In this document: piece after piece, positions 16,057 to 25,212 of the stretch
How positions within the stretch are numbered: the stretch's first letter is position 1
Layout: every line of letters starts with the position of its first letter
Assembly: GCA_039822105.1 (NCBI GenBank)
Contig: JBCBMW010000016.1
Location: 1-64,000, forward strand
Source: Parvularcula sp039822105
Lineage (GTDB): Bacteria > Pseudomonadota > Alphaproteobacteria > Caulobacterales > Parvularculaceae
Direction of reading: 5' to 3'
DNA length: 64,000 nt
Notes under the pieces: generated by a model
The model's database searches: none
Seen by the model: the letters and a program-made list of their open reading frames with translations, nothing else
Told to the model about the DNA's origin: nothing
Translations under genes and position numbers: made by a program

Positions 16057-17364
16057 ATGGGTAAAGCTGCGGGCATATCTTATTGCCGTGCGTGCCACGG
16101 AACGACCCTCACTGAGGCGTTCCAGGTCGGCGACGGCGTCCGCTGGGTCTATTGCGGCGATGAGGAAGGCCGCTCGGGCTGCAGCCTTCTCCAGCGTGCT
16201 GACGTTTACGAGGAGCGTCCCACCCCGATTGCTGAAGACCATACGTGGACCGATGAGTTTCGTTTGAAGGCCGCGGCGCACCAGGCGCTGGAGATGCTTT
16301 CCACCCGAGACGGAACGGCACTTGATGTTGGTTGCGGCGGCGGCTCACTTGCTGGCGCTTATCCGCGCTGGATCGTGCCGATCGGCCTTGATCCTGCGCT
16401 TCCGGAAACCGGTCCTCAGGACTGGGGCGTCGGCATTAAAGAAGATTTCTTGAGCCCTGCCGGTCAAGCCGCGCTCAAACGCATGGGTGTCAAACGCTTT
16501 GACATCATCACAGCGATTTCGGTGCTGGGCGAGATGGACGATCCGTTGTCGTTCTTCCTTCGCGCGAAAAACTGGCTTGCGAAAGACGGTGTCCTCGTCA
16601 TCGAAACACCGTATGCGGCGCTTGCGCTGACCCGCACCCTTGCGGGCACGTTCCATTCGCAGTCGGAAGCTGTCTACACCCTGGCAGTCCTGCAGCGCAT
16701 CGCGCAGGCCACCGGTTTCAACATCGTCCGCGGCTGCATGACCGAGACGGCAGGCGGTTCTCTTCGCCTGTTCCTGACCCATGATGACTATGACGGCCAT
16801 GACTATGTCGTCTGGCGCGAACAGCTCGCTCGTCTGTGGGATGAAGAAAACGCGCTCAGCCTTGTCGGTCGCCAGGCCTATCGCGCCTTTGAAATGCGGG
16901 TCAATCAGCGGACAGAGGAGATCTACGCGTTCTCCGAAGCGCTCGCTCGTCACGACTTGCATGCTTATCTCTTGGGTACACATCCGCGTCTGCAAATGGC
17001 GCTTGATGCCAGCGGCTTTGATCAGGATGTGATCTCAGCAGCTGTCGGCAGTCGCCAGGTTGTGTGTCCGTTCGAGGTTATTTCTGAAGAAGAAGCGCGC
17101 GCTGCGCCGCCTGATGTTCTGATTGCGGATGGTGCGTATCAGCGCGAGGTGCTCGAGAACTGGCACGCATTTGTCATGGATGGTGGCCGGATTGCGTTCC
17201 TGGAGCCTGAGCTCCTGATCGTCGACGGCACGAACTATCCGCGTGAGCTTGGGCGGACTTTGGCTGTCACTGATGGTCCAGGCAGCGTCGAGACCCTGCG
17301 TGCAGCGCTCTCGGCGATGCGTCGTCCAGCGCAACTCGTCGTCACGGGCAAAGAGCGCGCTTAG
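16057..17364 (+). CDS. Class I SAM-dependent methyltransferase with N-terminal zinc-finger-like domain
   Basis: A 435-aa protein. It begins with a cysteine-containing segment (CRAC at 10-13, more cysteines near 35-45) as in sugar C-methyltransferases of the NovU/TylCIII type. A SAM-binding domain follows (ALDVGCGGGSLAG near 90) and a third domain (about 280-430) matches the architecture of those enzymes. The substrate may be a nucleotide sugar or another small molecule. No sugar-biosynthesis genes adjoin it, so the role is open. The amino-terminal cysteine spacing is looser than in characterised members. Confidence 0.7.
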   Translation: MGKAAGISYCRACHGTTLTEAFQVGDGVRWVYCGDEEGRSGCSLLQRADVYEERPTPIAEDHTWTDEFRLKAAAHQALEMLSTRDGTALDVGCGGGSLAGAYPRWIVPIGLDPALPETGPQDWGVGIKEDFLSPAGQAALKRMGVKRFDIITAISVLGEMDDPLSFFLRAKNWLAKDGVLVIETPYAALALTRTLAGTFHSQSEAVYTLAVLQRIAQATGFNIVRGCMTETAGGSLRLFLTHDDYDGHDYVVWREQLARLWDEENALSLVGRQAYRAFEMRVNQRTEEIYAFSEALARHDLHAYLLGTHPRLQMALDASGFDQDVISAAVGSRQVVCPFEVISEEEARAAPPDVLIADGAYQREVLENWHAFVMDGGRIAFLEPELLIVDGTNYPRELGRTLAVTDGPGSVETLRAALSAMRRPAQLVVTGKERA

Positions 17365-17478
17365 GCAAGCTTCTGAAACAAGGCACACGGACGGGATCGG
17401 CCAGCTTTCGCGGCTGAGACGTCACGGTGGTTTTCTGACCTGGACGCTGTAGATCAGCTCTTCAGTGGGAGAGTGCGC

Positions 17479-18291
17479 GTGCGGCTTTTGTTTCTTGGCG
17501 ATATCTTCGGTCGAACAGGCCGCACGGCGGTGACGGAACAACTTCCGGGCCTGCGTCAGAAGCTGCAGCTCGATTTCGTTGTCGCCAATGGCGAGAACGC
17601 GGCCGGCGGCTTTGGGATCACAGCGGCCATCGCGTCCGATCTCTTTGATGCGGGCGTCGACTGCATCACGACAGGCAACCACGCCTTTGATCAACGCAAT
17701 GAGCTGGCTCTTTTTGACGAGGAACCACGGGTTCTAAGGCCCGCGAACTTTCCCAGCGGCAATCCGGGTAGGGGCGCAGGCCTCTATGAAGGCCGGAACG
17801 GAGAGCGCGTGTTGGTCGTCCACGTGCAGGGCCAAACCTTCATGCCGCCAACGGACTCCATCGCGCCGGCCATCGAGCGGGAGCTTGCAGGCATGGATCT
17901 CGCGGGAGAGGCCGACGCGATCATCGTCGATGTCCACGCCGAGGCGAACAGCGAGAAATACAGCGTTGGCCATTGGCTTGATGGAAAGGTGAGCCTGGTT
18001 TGCGGCAGCCACACCCATATCCCGACCGCTGATGTTCAGATCTTGCCTGGCGGCACAGCCTTCCAGTCGGACGCGGGGATGTGCGGTGACTATGACAGTG
18101 TGATCGGCATGGAGAAATCGGTTCCCGTCAGCACGTTCCTCACGAAGATGAAGTCGGCCCGGATGCAACCGGCCGCGGGTGAAGCCACGATTTGCGGCAT
18201 CATGGTGGAAACGGGGCCTGACGGACTTGCGATCCACGCCGAGCCGCTTCGCGTTGGAGGGCGCTTGGCGCAGGCCCTTCCGTCGTTCTAA
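17479..18291 (+). CDS. YmdB-like metallophosphoesterase (TIGR00282 family)
   Basis: A dinuclear-metal phosphoesterase of about 271 aa. Metal ligands are visible as GD (near 7), NGEN (near 38), GNHAFD (near 65), VDVHAE (near 150) and GSHTHIPTAD (near 175-184). Bacillus YmdB hydrolyses 2',3'-cyclic nucleotides and cAMP and affects biofilm and RNA levels. GTG occurs at 17473 and 17479. GGGAGA at 17467-17472 gives proper spacing only to 17479, which also yields the usual RLLFLGDI beginning. Confidence 0.85.
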   Translation: MRLLFLGDIFGRTGRTAVTEQLPGLRQKLQLDFVVANGENAAGGFGITAAIASDLFDAGVDCITTGNHAFDQRNELALFDEEPRVLRPANFPSGNPGRGAGLYEGRNGERVLVVHVQGQTFMPPTDSIAPAIERELAGMDLAGEADAIIVDVHAEANSEKYSVGHWLDGKVSLVCGSHTHIPTADVQILPGGTAFQSDAGMCGDYDSVIGMEKSVPVSTFLTKMKSARMQPAAGEATICGIMVETGPDGLAIHAEPLRVGGRLAQALPSF

Positions 18292-18322
18292 AGCACGGGG
18301 CTTGAGCCAAGGAATTCTGTTT

Positions 18323-18748
18323 ATGTTGATGCTGCTCGTGATGATGCAGGCGCTCAATCCGCTTGATGTGACGGGCGTGTGGGCGCCGCCGAACGGCAAG
18401 GCGCATGTCGAGATCACGATCGACGACACAGGTTCCCCGCGCGGTGAGATCATCTGGTACCCCAAGCTTGTGACCGAAGCGGTCGATGGCAGCGATTTGG
18501 TGGCGGTCAAAGATGACCCCGATCAGCTTCTTGGCGCAGTGCTTGTCGACAGTTTTGAAGAGGGCGGGCGGAAATGGCGGCGCGGCCTTATTTATGATCC
18601 GCGTGCGGGCAAATCGTATAAATCCGCGATCTTTCGCTCCTCGGAGGATACCCTGGCGGTTCAGGGTTGCCTCAGCATCATTTGCCGGACCCAGCAGTGG
18701 CGGCGTTTGTCGGACGATGAAATCATCCGTATTAAGACAGGTGAATAG
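18323..18748 (+). CDS. DUF2147-family exported protein
   Basis: A 141-aa protein with a short hydrophobic start followed by the DUF2147 pattern: GVWAPPNGKAHVEI, GEIIWYP, a GxxxIYDPRAGKSY core, VQGCLSIICRTQQWRR at the end. These proteins are small lipocalin-like periplasmic or secreted beta-barrels of unknown function. ATG at 18323 has AAGGAA eight bases before it. A longer upstream frame would overlap the phosphoesterase gene and is rejected. Confidence 0.78.
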   Translation: MLMLLVMMQALNPLDVTGVWAPPNGKAHVEITIDDTGSPRGEIIWYPKLVTEAVDGSDLVAVKDDPDQLLGAVLVDSFEEGGRKWRRGLIYDPRAGKSYKSAIFRSSEDTLAVQGCLSIICRTQQWRRLSDDEIIRIKTGE

Positions 18749-18750
18749 AT

Positions 18751-19650
18751 ATGGACGCGGCCCGGGACATGGAAACCTTTCAGGTTCTGGCGCGGACCGG
18801 AACCATCTCAGCGGCCGCGCATGAGCTTGGCGTTGCACCCTCGGCTGTTTCCCGAAGGCTCAAGGCGCTTGAGGCACGGCTTGGGATTGAGCTTGTGCGC
18901 CGTTCGACCCGCGCCATGGTGCTCACGCCTGCGGGCGAGGCCTATCTTGCCAAGGCGAAGGAGCTTCTGCGCAGCATTGATGCGCTCGAAGAGCAGATGC
19001 GCGATGAGTCCTTAGGTGCCTCGGGACAGATCAGGCTGGCGGCGCCGCTCTCTTTTGGCCTCTGCACACTGACGGATCCGATCAGTGATTTTCTGAAAGA
19101 GCACCCTCAGATCTCGCTTGATCTCGACCTTCGCGATGCCACGGTTGATCTCGTCAAAGACGGCTTTGATCTTGCGCTCCGGATCGGAGAGCTTCCGCCC
19201 TCAACGCTGATTGCCAAAAAGCTTTGCGATGTGCCATCCTCAGTGTGCGTTTCACCTGGCTTCATTGAGCAGTATGGCCCGTTTGAACGGCCGCAGGACT
19301 TGGAAGGCTTGCCCGGCCTGATCTACGTGAACCGTCCACGGAACGACATCCTGGAGTGGGTCGACGCGGACGGGGCCGAGCAAAAGGTGCAGATCAAGCG
19401 TACGATCAGCGCCAACAATGGCGATGTGCTGGCCGCCCTCGCGGCCCAAGGCCACGGCATTTATTGGGCGCCGACCTTTATCATGCGCGGGGCCATTGCG
19501 CGCGGCGACCTCGTTGAGCTTTTCCCCGATATGGGCTGGCAGACAACGGCGCTGCACGCGATTTGGCCGCCCACCGGACATCTCCCGCAGCGCGTGCGTC
19601 TTCTGATCGATTTTCTCGCCAAGTCGTTTTCGGGTTCGCCAAAAGCTTAA
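18751..19650 (+). CDS. LysR-family transcriptional regulator
   Basis: A 299-aa protein with an amino-terminal winged helix (ARTGTISAAAHELGVAPSAVSRRLKALEARLG, about 13-45) and a LysR substrate-binding domain of the D(L/V)R-DA type (about 95-290). It starts two bases after the DUF2147 gene, suggesting cotranscription. The sequence is of the CrgA/DsdC-type group often annotated for aromatic or oxidative-stress control. No obvious target is divergent from it. Confidence 0.88.
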   Translation: MDAARDMETFQVLARTGTISAAAHELGVAPSAVSRRLKALEARLGIELVRRSTRAMVLTPAGEAYLAKAKELLRSIDALEEQMRDESLGASGQIRLAAPLSFGLCTLTDPISDFLKEHPQISLDLDLRDATVDLVKDGFDLALRIGELPPSTLIAKKLCDVPSSVCVSPGFIEQYGPFERPQDLEGLPGLIYVNRPRNDILEWVDADGAEQKVQIKRTISANNGDVLAALAAQGHGIYWAPTFIMRGAIARGDLVELFPDMGWQTTALHAIWPPTGHLPQRVRLLIDFLAKSFSGSPKA

Positions 19651-19692
19651 GATCGGCTAACCTTTTCCTCGGGAATGGTGAGGGAGAGACCT

Positions 19693-20052
19693 ATGATTTT
19701 TGACAAGATGGTCACCGATCTTGGGGGTGCACTGCAATCGGCCGCGACGTCTGACCCGCTGATGGTGCTGCTGCCGCTTGTTGTGGTGGCGCTGCGCCAG
19801 GGTCTGTCGGCTGGCGGTATCAGCAAAGTGCCAGGGGCGACGACCAGCGGCATGGCGCTTCTTGCTGGGGTGATGTTCCTGTGGAACGGCGTTCTCGGTG
19901 CGATCCGAGGGACGTTTTCCGCGGGTGCCTATATGGAGAAAAACTGGAACCAGCTCATGGGCCTCGACGTCCGGGACATGGCCGGTTTCTGGATCCTCAT
20001 GGCGGTGGGCATCATGATCGTCGTCTTGGTCCGCGGTTTCGCCAAGCGCTAA
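19693..20052 (+). CDS. Small membrane protein, unknown function
   Basis: A 119-aa protein from ATG 19693, chosen over GTG 19675 because GGGAGAGA lies at correct spacing. Three hydrophobic spans are visible (about 23-42, 52-72, 93-115), ending with the positive RGFAKR. No family recognised. It is followed by a terminator, so it forms the end of a transcript that may begin with the phosphoesterase or DUF2147 gene. Confidence 0.6.
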   Translation: MIFDKMVTDLGGALQSAATSDPLMVLLPLVVVALRQGLSAGGISKVPGATTSGMALLAGVMFLWNGVLGAIRGTFSAGAYMEKNWNQLMGLDVRDMAGFWILMAVGIMIVVLVRGFAKR

Positions 20053-20081
20053 CGCTTTCGGCCTGTGGGACTTAACATTGG

Positions 20082-20116
20082 GCCCGGTGCGTCTTAGACG
20101 CTCGGGCTCTTATTGT
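20082..20116 (+). terminator. Rho-independent terminator upstream of yebC
   Basis: Two-part stem GCCCG-gt-GCGTC (20082-20093) pairs with GACGC-t-CGGGC (20097-20107), followed by TCTTATTGT. It separates the small membrane-protein gene from yebC. Confidence 0.65.
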
Positions 20117-20132
20117 ATCTTGAGGAGGCACC

Positions 20133-20879
20133 ATGGCCGGCCACTCCAAATGGGCGAACATCCAACACCGCAAAGGGCGCCAGGACGCCAAGCGGTCCAA
20201 GCTGTTCTCGCGGCTCTCCAAAGAGATCACGGTCGCTGCCAAAATGGGCGCGCCGGATCCCGCCTTTAACCCGCGCCTGCGCCTGGCCGTTGCCAACGCC
20301 AAGGGCCAGTCGATGCCCAAGGACAACATCGACCGCGCGATCAAAAAGGGCTCGGCCGGCGAGGGCGATGACTACGAAGAGATCCGGTATGAGGGCTTTG
20401 GCCCGGAAGGTGTCGGCATCATCGTTGAGGCGCTTACGGACAATCGCAACCGCACAGCGTCAGAGGTGCGTTCGACGTTCTCCAAAAACGGCGGCAATCT
20501 TGGCGAGACGGGGTCAGTCAGCTTTGGCTATGACCGTGTCGGCTTGATTGAGTATAAAGCTGAGATCGGCTCTGAGGACGACGTTCTCGAAGCCGCCATT
20601 GAGGCGGGTGCGGAGGATGTGGAGTCCGGCGAGGAGATCCACACGATTTATACCGCTGCGGACGATTTTGCTGAGGTCTCGACCGCTCTTGAAGAAAAGT
20701 ATGGTGAGGCAGCGACCGCCAAACTCTCCTGGCGCCCCCACAACATGATCGAGATCAGCTCCGGCAAAGCCGAGACGATGATGAAACTCTTCGACAGCCT
20801 TGATGACCTCGACGACGTCCAACAGGTCTACGCCAATTTCGAACTGTCCGACGCGGACTTGGAGAAGCTAGCGGGGTAG
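20133..20879 (+). CDS. YebC/PmpR-family DNA-binding/translation factor
   Basis: A 248-aa protein with the invariant amino end MAGHSKWANIQHRKGRQDAKRSK and the family blocks NIDRAIKKG, YEGFGPEGVGIIVE and NRNRTASEVR. YebC proteins have been described as transcription regulators and more recently as factors easing ribosome stalling at proline motifs. EF-P, which has a related role, is encoded just downstream. ATG has GAGGAGG nearby. Confidence 0.95.
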   Translation: MAGHSKWANIQHRKGRQDAKRSKLFSRLSKEITVAAKMGAPDPAFNPRLRLAVANAKGQSMPKDNIDRAIKKGSAGEGDDYEEIRYEGFGPEGVGIIVEALTDNRNRTASEVRSTFSKNGGNLGETGSVSFGYDRVGLIEYKAEIGSEDDVLEAAIEAGAEDVESGEEIHTIYTAADDFAEVSTALEEKYGEAATAKLSWRPHNMIEISSGKAETMMKLFDSLDDLDDVQQVYANFELSDADLEKLAG

Positions 20880-20966
20880 CAGCTGCAGCCTCGCTTTTTC
20901 CATTGACTACAGTTGAAGTCAATCGGCGGATGGGTTATCTGTTCCTCGATAAGGGAGAGATTTTCC

Positions 20967-22010
20967 ATGCGTATGTTCATTGCTGGCTTTGCGGCCGCGA
21001 CGGCTCTTGGTGCTGCTGCGTCGGCGCAGACCTTTGAAGGCTCCGACGGGATCGAGCTGCGCGAGGTGTTCGCGACGGTGACGATCAAACTTGACGGCGA
21101 TGGCCCGCTGACGCTTGCTCGCACCGGGCCGGGCGCTGACGACCTTAGGATCCGCGAGGACCGCGCCGTCAGCATCCTTGGTGAGTTTGAGCATGACGCG
21201 TTCAAACAGGACTTTCGCGCTGCGGTGCGCAAAACGCCAAAGGGTGTCGATCGCAGCGAGCGGGCGTTTCTCAAAATGCTCGAAGATCAACCGACACTGA
21301 CGATTGTTGCTGCTCCGGGCACGGCTATCCGCGTCGTCGATGGCGCGGTCAAACTGACGGTTGAGGGGGATGCAGGGGCTGTTGAGATCACACACAACGC
21401 TATGCTCCTTGTCGAGATGGATGACTTTGAAACCGGCTCGATTGAGGTTGCTGGCCCCGGTGATGTTCGTGTGGGGAACATCGCAGACGCCTTTAAAGGA
21501 ATGGTCCACGGCTCAGGCGATCTGACCTTTGAAAACGCGGGCAGCGCAAAGGTTACGGTGCATGGCTCAGGTGATCTTGAGGGGCGGGTGATCCGGGGTG
21601 ACCTCATCGCGGCCGTACACGGCTCAGGCGATCTGGAACTGACCCGGGTGGGCGGTGATGCGGAAGCTTCGGTCCACGGCTCTGGTGACCTTGATCTTGG
21701 TGCCGTCAACGGCGCGCTGAAGGCTGACGTCCATGGCTCCGGCGATCTGACAGCGGACTCGGTGTCAAAGCATCTCAAGGCATCCGTTCGCGGCTCCGGC
21801 GACGTTAATGTCGTTGGCGGAGCGGTCGAGGAGCTTGTCGCGAGCGTCTCCGGCTCCGGCGAGCTCACCTATGGCGGCGAGGCGAAGACGGCTGATCTTT
21901 CCAGCAGCGGCTCAGGCTCAATTGACGTTGGCAAAGTCAGCGGCAACCTCACGGCCAGCGGCAAAGGGATCAGCGTCGACGGCAAACGCGTCGGCGGAGA
22001 GAACAATTGA
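20967..22010 (+). CDS. DUF2807 (GIN-domain) exported protein with HGSGDL repeats
   Basis: A 347-aa protein with a signal peptide (1-20, ending ASAQT), a leading domain (to about 170) and then about seven tandem beta-helix rungs. Each rung starts with (H/R/S)GSG(D/E) and is about 20 residues long. This is the DUF2807 'head GIN' fold seen in putative adhesins and surface proteins. ATG at 20967 is used because GGGAGA precedes it and the signal peptide begins there. A longer frame from 20913 lacks a ribosome site. Confidence 0.8.
   Translation: MRMFIAGFAAATALGAAASAQTFEGSDGIELREVFATVTIKLDGDGPLTLARTGPGADDLRIREDRAVSILGEFEHDAFKQDFRAAVRKTPKGVDRSERAFLKMLEDQPTLTIVAAPGTAIRVVDGAVKLTVEGDAGAVEITHNAMLLVEMDDFETGSIEVAGPGDVRVGNIADAFKGMVHGSGDLTFENAGSAKVTVHGSGDLEGRVIRGDLIAAVHGSGDLELTRVGGDAEASVHGSGDLDLGAVNGALKADVHGSGDLTADSVSKHLKASVRGSGDVNVVGGAVEELVASVSGSGELTYGGEAKTADLSSSGSGSIDVGKVSGNLTASGKGISVDGKRVGGENN
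21510..21870 (+). repeat. Tandem ~60-bp repeats coding for GSGD rungs
   Basis: Variants of CACGGCTCAGGCGATCTG recur about every 60 bases (for example near 21508, 21559, 21619, 21676, 21733, 21790 and, weaker, 21849). They encode the HGSGDL rungs of the DUF2807 protein. Confidence 0.7.
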
Positions 22011-22062
22011 TCCCAAGCGGGCCATCGCCTGCTTCTTGATGCCAACAGCACAAAATGCCAGA

Positions 22063-22098
22063 CGCGCCAGCAATCCCGTGTTTCGGGTCGCTGGCGCG
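22063..22098 (+). terminator. Stem-loop between DUF2807 gene and efp
   Basis: CGCGCCAGC (22063-22071) pairs with GCTGGCGCG (22090-22098) and encloses CCCG/CGGG (22075-22078 and 22084-22087). A short CATTTT follows. Probable terminator of the DUF2807 gene, ending 24 bases before efp. Confidence 0.55.
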
Positions 22099-22122
22099 AC
22101 TCATTTTGACTGAAGGCATCCG

Positions 22123-22686
22123 ATGAAAATCAACGGCAACGAAATCCGTCCCGGCAACACGATCATGCACCAGGACACCCTCTGGCGGGCGGTGAAGGTC
22201 GAAGCCGTGAAGCCTGGCAAGGGCCCAGCCTACGCGCAGGTCGAGCTCAAAAACCTCCTCGATGGCCGCAAACTGAACGAGCGTTTCCGTTCCTCCGAGA
22301 CGGTAGAAAAGGTACGCCTTGAGCAGAAGGAGCACACCTTCCTCTATGCCGAGGGCGACATGCTGACCTTTATGGACGCTGAGAGCTACGAGCAGATCCA
22401 AATCGCCGAAGACTTTATCGGTGATCAGGTCGCGTTCCTGCAGGACGGCATGCAGGTCGAGGTCGAGATGCACGAGGGCCGCCCAATCGGCGTCGCGCTT
22501 CCCGAACAGGTCACCCTGATGATCACCGAAACCGAACCGACGGTGAAGGGTCAGACGGCCAGCTCATCCTACAAGCCTGCGATGCTTGAGAACGGCCTGC
22601 GGGTGATGGTGCCGCCGCACATCACCGCGGACACGGCGATTATCGTCAACACAGAGACGATCGAATACGTCAAACGCGCTGACTAA
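22123..22686 (+). CDS. efp: Translation elongation factor P
   Basis: EF-P relieves ribosome stalling at polyproline. The 187-aa protein has three domains; the KOW-like first domain carries the modification loop PGKGPAY with lysine 33 at the tip, which implies beta-lysylation-type or no modification, not arginine rhamnosylation. The modifying enzymes are not in this window. GAAGG precedes ATG. Confidence 0.95.
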   Translation: MKINGNEIRPGNTIMHQDTLWRAVKVEAVKPGKGPAYAQVELKNLLDGRKLNERFRSSETVEKVRLEQKEHTFLYAEGDMLTFMDAESYEQIQIAEDFIGDQVAFLQDGMQVEVEMHEGRPIGVALPEQVTLMITETEPTVKGQTASSSYKPAMLENGLRVMVPPHITADTAIIVNTETIEYVKRAD

Positions 22687-22688
22687 GC

Positions 22689-24164
22689 TCAACGCTCGAC
22701 AGCATAAAGATCGAGGGTGCGGATAGGGACGCCGCGCTTCTCCGTTCCCAGATCAATATAGATTGAGCCGAGTGGCTCCCAAGGCTGCAGGCCCGGATAG
22801 GTCTCCGGGCCGTAGCCTCGGATGTTGGTGACGAAGAGCCGTGAACGACCCTCTTGCGGCTCGAACGGTAGGGCGATCTCAAATGTGTTCGATGGCCGCC
22901 TGTTGTGGTCATAGACCTCGATATCGAGGTCGTCGTCTCGAAATTCCCAAATGAGATGCGCAGCCACCTCCCGGTCATCCAAGATCAGGCCCTCTTTTCC
23001 CTCTATATACGGACGGATGAGATCAGCGGTCTCGCCCCACGCGCGCTCGCGATGCACGGCGGAGGAGAGGCCGAGGGCATCCGCCCTAGCAAAATCTGTC
23101 GTGATGCTGATGAACACGATCCATACCCCGCCGTGGATCATGATGGTGGCGGGCAGGGCCCAGCGCTCAGCCTTCATGCGCAGGAGCCACAGGGGCAACA
23201 AAACAAGCGCCGCTGGGTAAGCTGCCATCGCCCAGTTGGCGTGGGCCCTCGACAGCAGCGCCTGGCCGCAGATGATCAGGAGCGGTGGCAGGACGAAGCT
23301 CAAGAGCATCGCCTCCTTCGGGTCAGCACGAAAGCGGTAGCGGACCGCGCCGATGATCAGTATCGCGAACAAGACAGGGCCCAAGACGGCAAACTGTGAG
23401 AGCAGGAAGTCGCCCAGCTCATCAGCGTGAAGCGCGAAACCCGACCAACTGGCGTTGTCGGCTGTATGCCGCACGGTCTGAAAGCCATTGGCGATGTTCC
23501 AATGGATGTGCGGTGTGATGAGGGCGATCGCCACCACGCCAGCGATGAGCAGCGAAGAGAAGCTCAGCCCACGGCGAACATAGCTCGACGTTACGGCCGC
23601 AAGGGCGAGCCCGATGGGAAAATAGATCGCGGCATATTTCGACAAAAACGCTCCTCCTAGGCTGATGCCCAGAAGAACTGCCCAAAGAACTTGGCTGCTG
23701 CCGCGCGCCTCGATGCCTTTGATCAAGGACCAAAGCGCCAGTGACCAGAAGAAGAGAAGAGGCACATCTGTTGAGATCAGTGTGCCGCCTAAAATCACCG
23801 CTGGCATGAGGTGCCAAAAGAGAAGGGCGCTGAGCCCGGCCTTGTCGCCAAAGAGCTCTCGGCCCGCTGCGAACAGCGCCATGCCCGTCCCGGCCAAAAG
23901 CACCGGCGAGAATGCACGCACGCCCATTTCCGTCTCACCGAAAAGACTCGTCGAAAGAGCGATCAGCCACGCGATCATCGGCGGCTTGGAGTAATAGCCC
24001 CAGGCAAGCTCGCGCGACCAAAACCAATACTGCGCCTCGTCGGCACCAAGATCGGTCTGGATGATGGCAAGGTGCCCATACCGCGCTGCTGTCACCGCTG
24101 CGGTGAAGAGAAGAGCCGCGATCACGGGTTCGTCGGCAACGAAAGCGCGGGCGCGAGACATCAT
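22689..24164 (-). CDS. ArnT/PMT-type glycosyltransferase (GT39-like), multi-pass membrane
   Basis: A polytopic membrane protein of about 491 aa with ten or more hydrophobic spans. The first periplasmic loop carries the acidic motif DLGADEAQYW and then GYYSKPPMIAW, as in lipid-linked sugar transferases of the PMT_2 family that use polyprenyl-phosphate sugars. The carboxyl third is periplasmic. The frame is open to 24263, but residues before MMSRARAF look non-coding and no start has a strong ribosome site, so 24164 is a judgement. The neighbouring GT2 gene could make its polyprenyl-phosphate sugar donor. Confidence 0.82.
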   Translation of the reverse strand: MMSRARAFVADEPVIAALLFTAAVTAARYGHLAIIQTDLGADEAQYWFWSRELAWGYYSKPPMIAWLIALSTSLFGETEMGVRAFSPVLLAGTGMALFAAGRELFGDKAGLSALLFWHLMPAVILGGTLISTDVPLLFFWSLALWSLIKGIEARGSSQVLWAVLLGISLGGAFLSKYAAIYFPIGLALAAVTSSYVRRGLSFSSLLIAGVVAIALITPHIHWNIANGFQTVRHTADNASWSGFALHADELGDFLLSQFAVLGPVLFAILIIGAVRYRFRADPKEAMLLSFVLPPLLIICGQALLSRAHANWAMAAYPAALVLLPLWLLRMKAERWALPATIMIHGGVWIVFISITTDFARADALGLSSAVHRERAWGETADLIRPYIEGKEGLILDDREVAAHLIWEFRDDDLDIEVYDHNRRPSNTFEIALPFEPQEGRSRLFVTNIRGYGPETYPGLQPWEPLGSIYIDLGTEKRGVPIRTLDLYAVER

Positions 24165-24344
24165 GGTGCTGGCCGATGCGGGTGACTGCGGTCGAGGTGC
24201 AACCAACGCATGGCATGTTCGCTCAAGAAATGGCAGGCCGCTTCGCCAAGGATCCCGCTGCATCGCAAAAATGTCAGGTTATCAAGGGTTGAGAGCCTTC
24301 CCGTCCTCACCCAAGTTAACGCCGCTGGGTGGGAAAAGTGAGCC

Positions 24345-25121
24345 ATGAACAAGATCGCATCGATCGATGTGTTTCATGGGGCCGCGCGAGATTGGACGCG
24401 ACCTGAGCTCTCTGTTGTCATTCCGATGTTCAACGAAGTCGGCAACGCGGCTTTCGTGGTGGGCGATGTGAAAGCCGCCCTCGGCTCGATGCCCCATGAG
24501 ATCATCGCGGTGGATGATGGGTCGACCGATGACACCAGCGCCGTTTTGCGAGAATTGAAAGCGAGCGTGCCCCAGCTGCGTGTGCTGCGGCACGCCGAAA
24601 ATGTCGGGCAGAGCCGCGCTGTCAGGAACGGCGTCATGGCTGCGGGAACCGACGTCATCGCCACTTTGGACGGAGACGGCCAGAACCCAGCCGCGGATAT
24701 CCTGGCTCTCTACGGACAGCTGATGCGTGAAGACGCGCCGGACAGTCTCGCCTTGGTGGGCGGATCGCGTCTTGGGCGACAGGATAAGCGATCCCGTCTC
24801 ATCGGCTCAGCGATCGCACGCATGGTGCGTCGCCGGGTGTTGTCTGATCCCTTCGATGACACCGGGTGCGGCCTCAAAGTCTTCAAAAGGCAAGCGTTTT
24901 TGCAGCTTCCCTATTTCGACCACCAGCACCGATACCTGCCGCTTCTGATGCGCCGCGAGGGGTTTGGGGTCGAGGCGCGTCCCGTGGGCCATCGGCCGCG
25001 TCTGACCGGTCGTTCGAAATACACCAATCTCGGACGCGCAGCCGTAGCCATAAGGGATGTTCTCGGCGTATTGTGGCTTCGGGATCGCGCGAAACGTCCA
25101 AGCGCGGTTGAGGAGGTCTGA
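24345..25121 (+). CDS. Family 2 glycosyltransferase (dolichyl-phosphate mannosyltransferase-like)
   Basis: A 258-aa GT-A enzyme with LSVVIPMFNE (near 22), VDDGSTDDT (near 60) and the metal-binding LDGDGQNP (near 105). Size and motifs fit DPM1/ArnC-like enzymes that load a sugar on polyprenyl phosphate. It is divergent from the GT39-like gene, which would consume such donors. The two may decorate lipid A or a cell-wall glycan. The sugar is unknown. Confidence 0.85.
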   Translation: MNKIASIDVFHGAARDWTRPELSVVIPMFNEVGNAAFVVGDVKAALGSMPHEIIAVDDGSTDDTSAVLRELKASVPQLRVLRHAENVGQSRAVRNGVMAAGTDVIATLDGDGQNPAADILALYGQLMREDAPDSLALVGGSRLGRQDKRSRLIGSAIARMVRRRVLSDPFDDTGCGLKVFKRQAFLQLPYFDHQHRYLPLLMRREGFGVEARPVGHRPRLTGRSKYTNLGRAAVAIRDVLGVLWLRDRAKRPSAVEEV

Positions 25122-25212
25122 AGCTTTGGGTGAACGCGACGCGAAAATAGCGACTGCTACTGCCCTTGGCGCCGGTACTCTGTTAGAGGCGCAGGGGGCT
25201 AAGGGGTCATCT

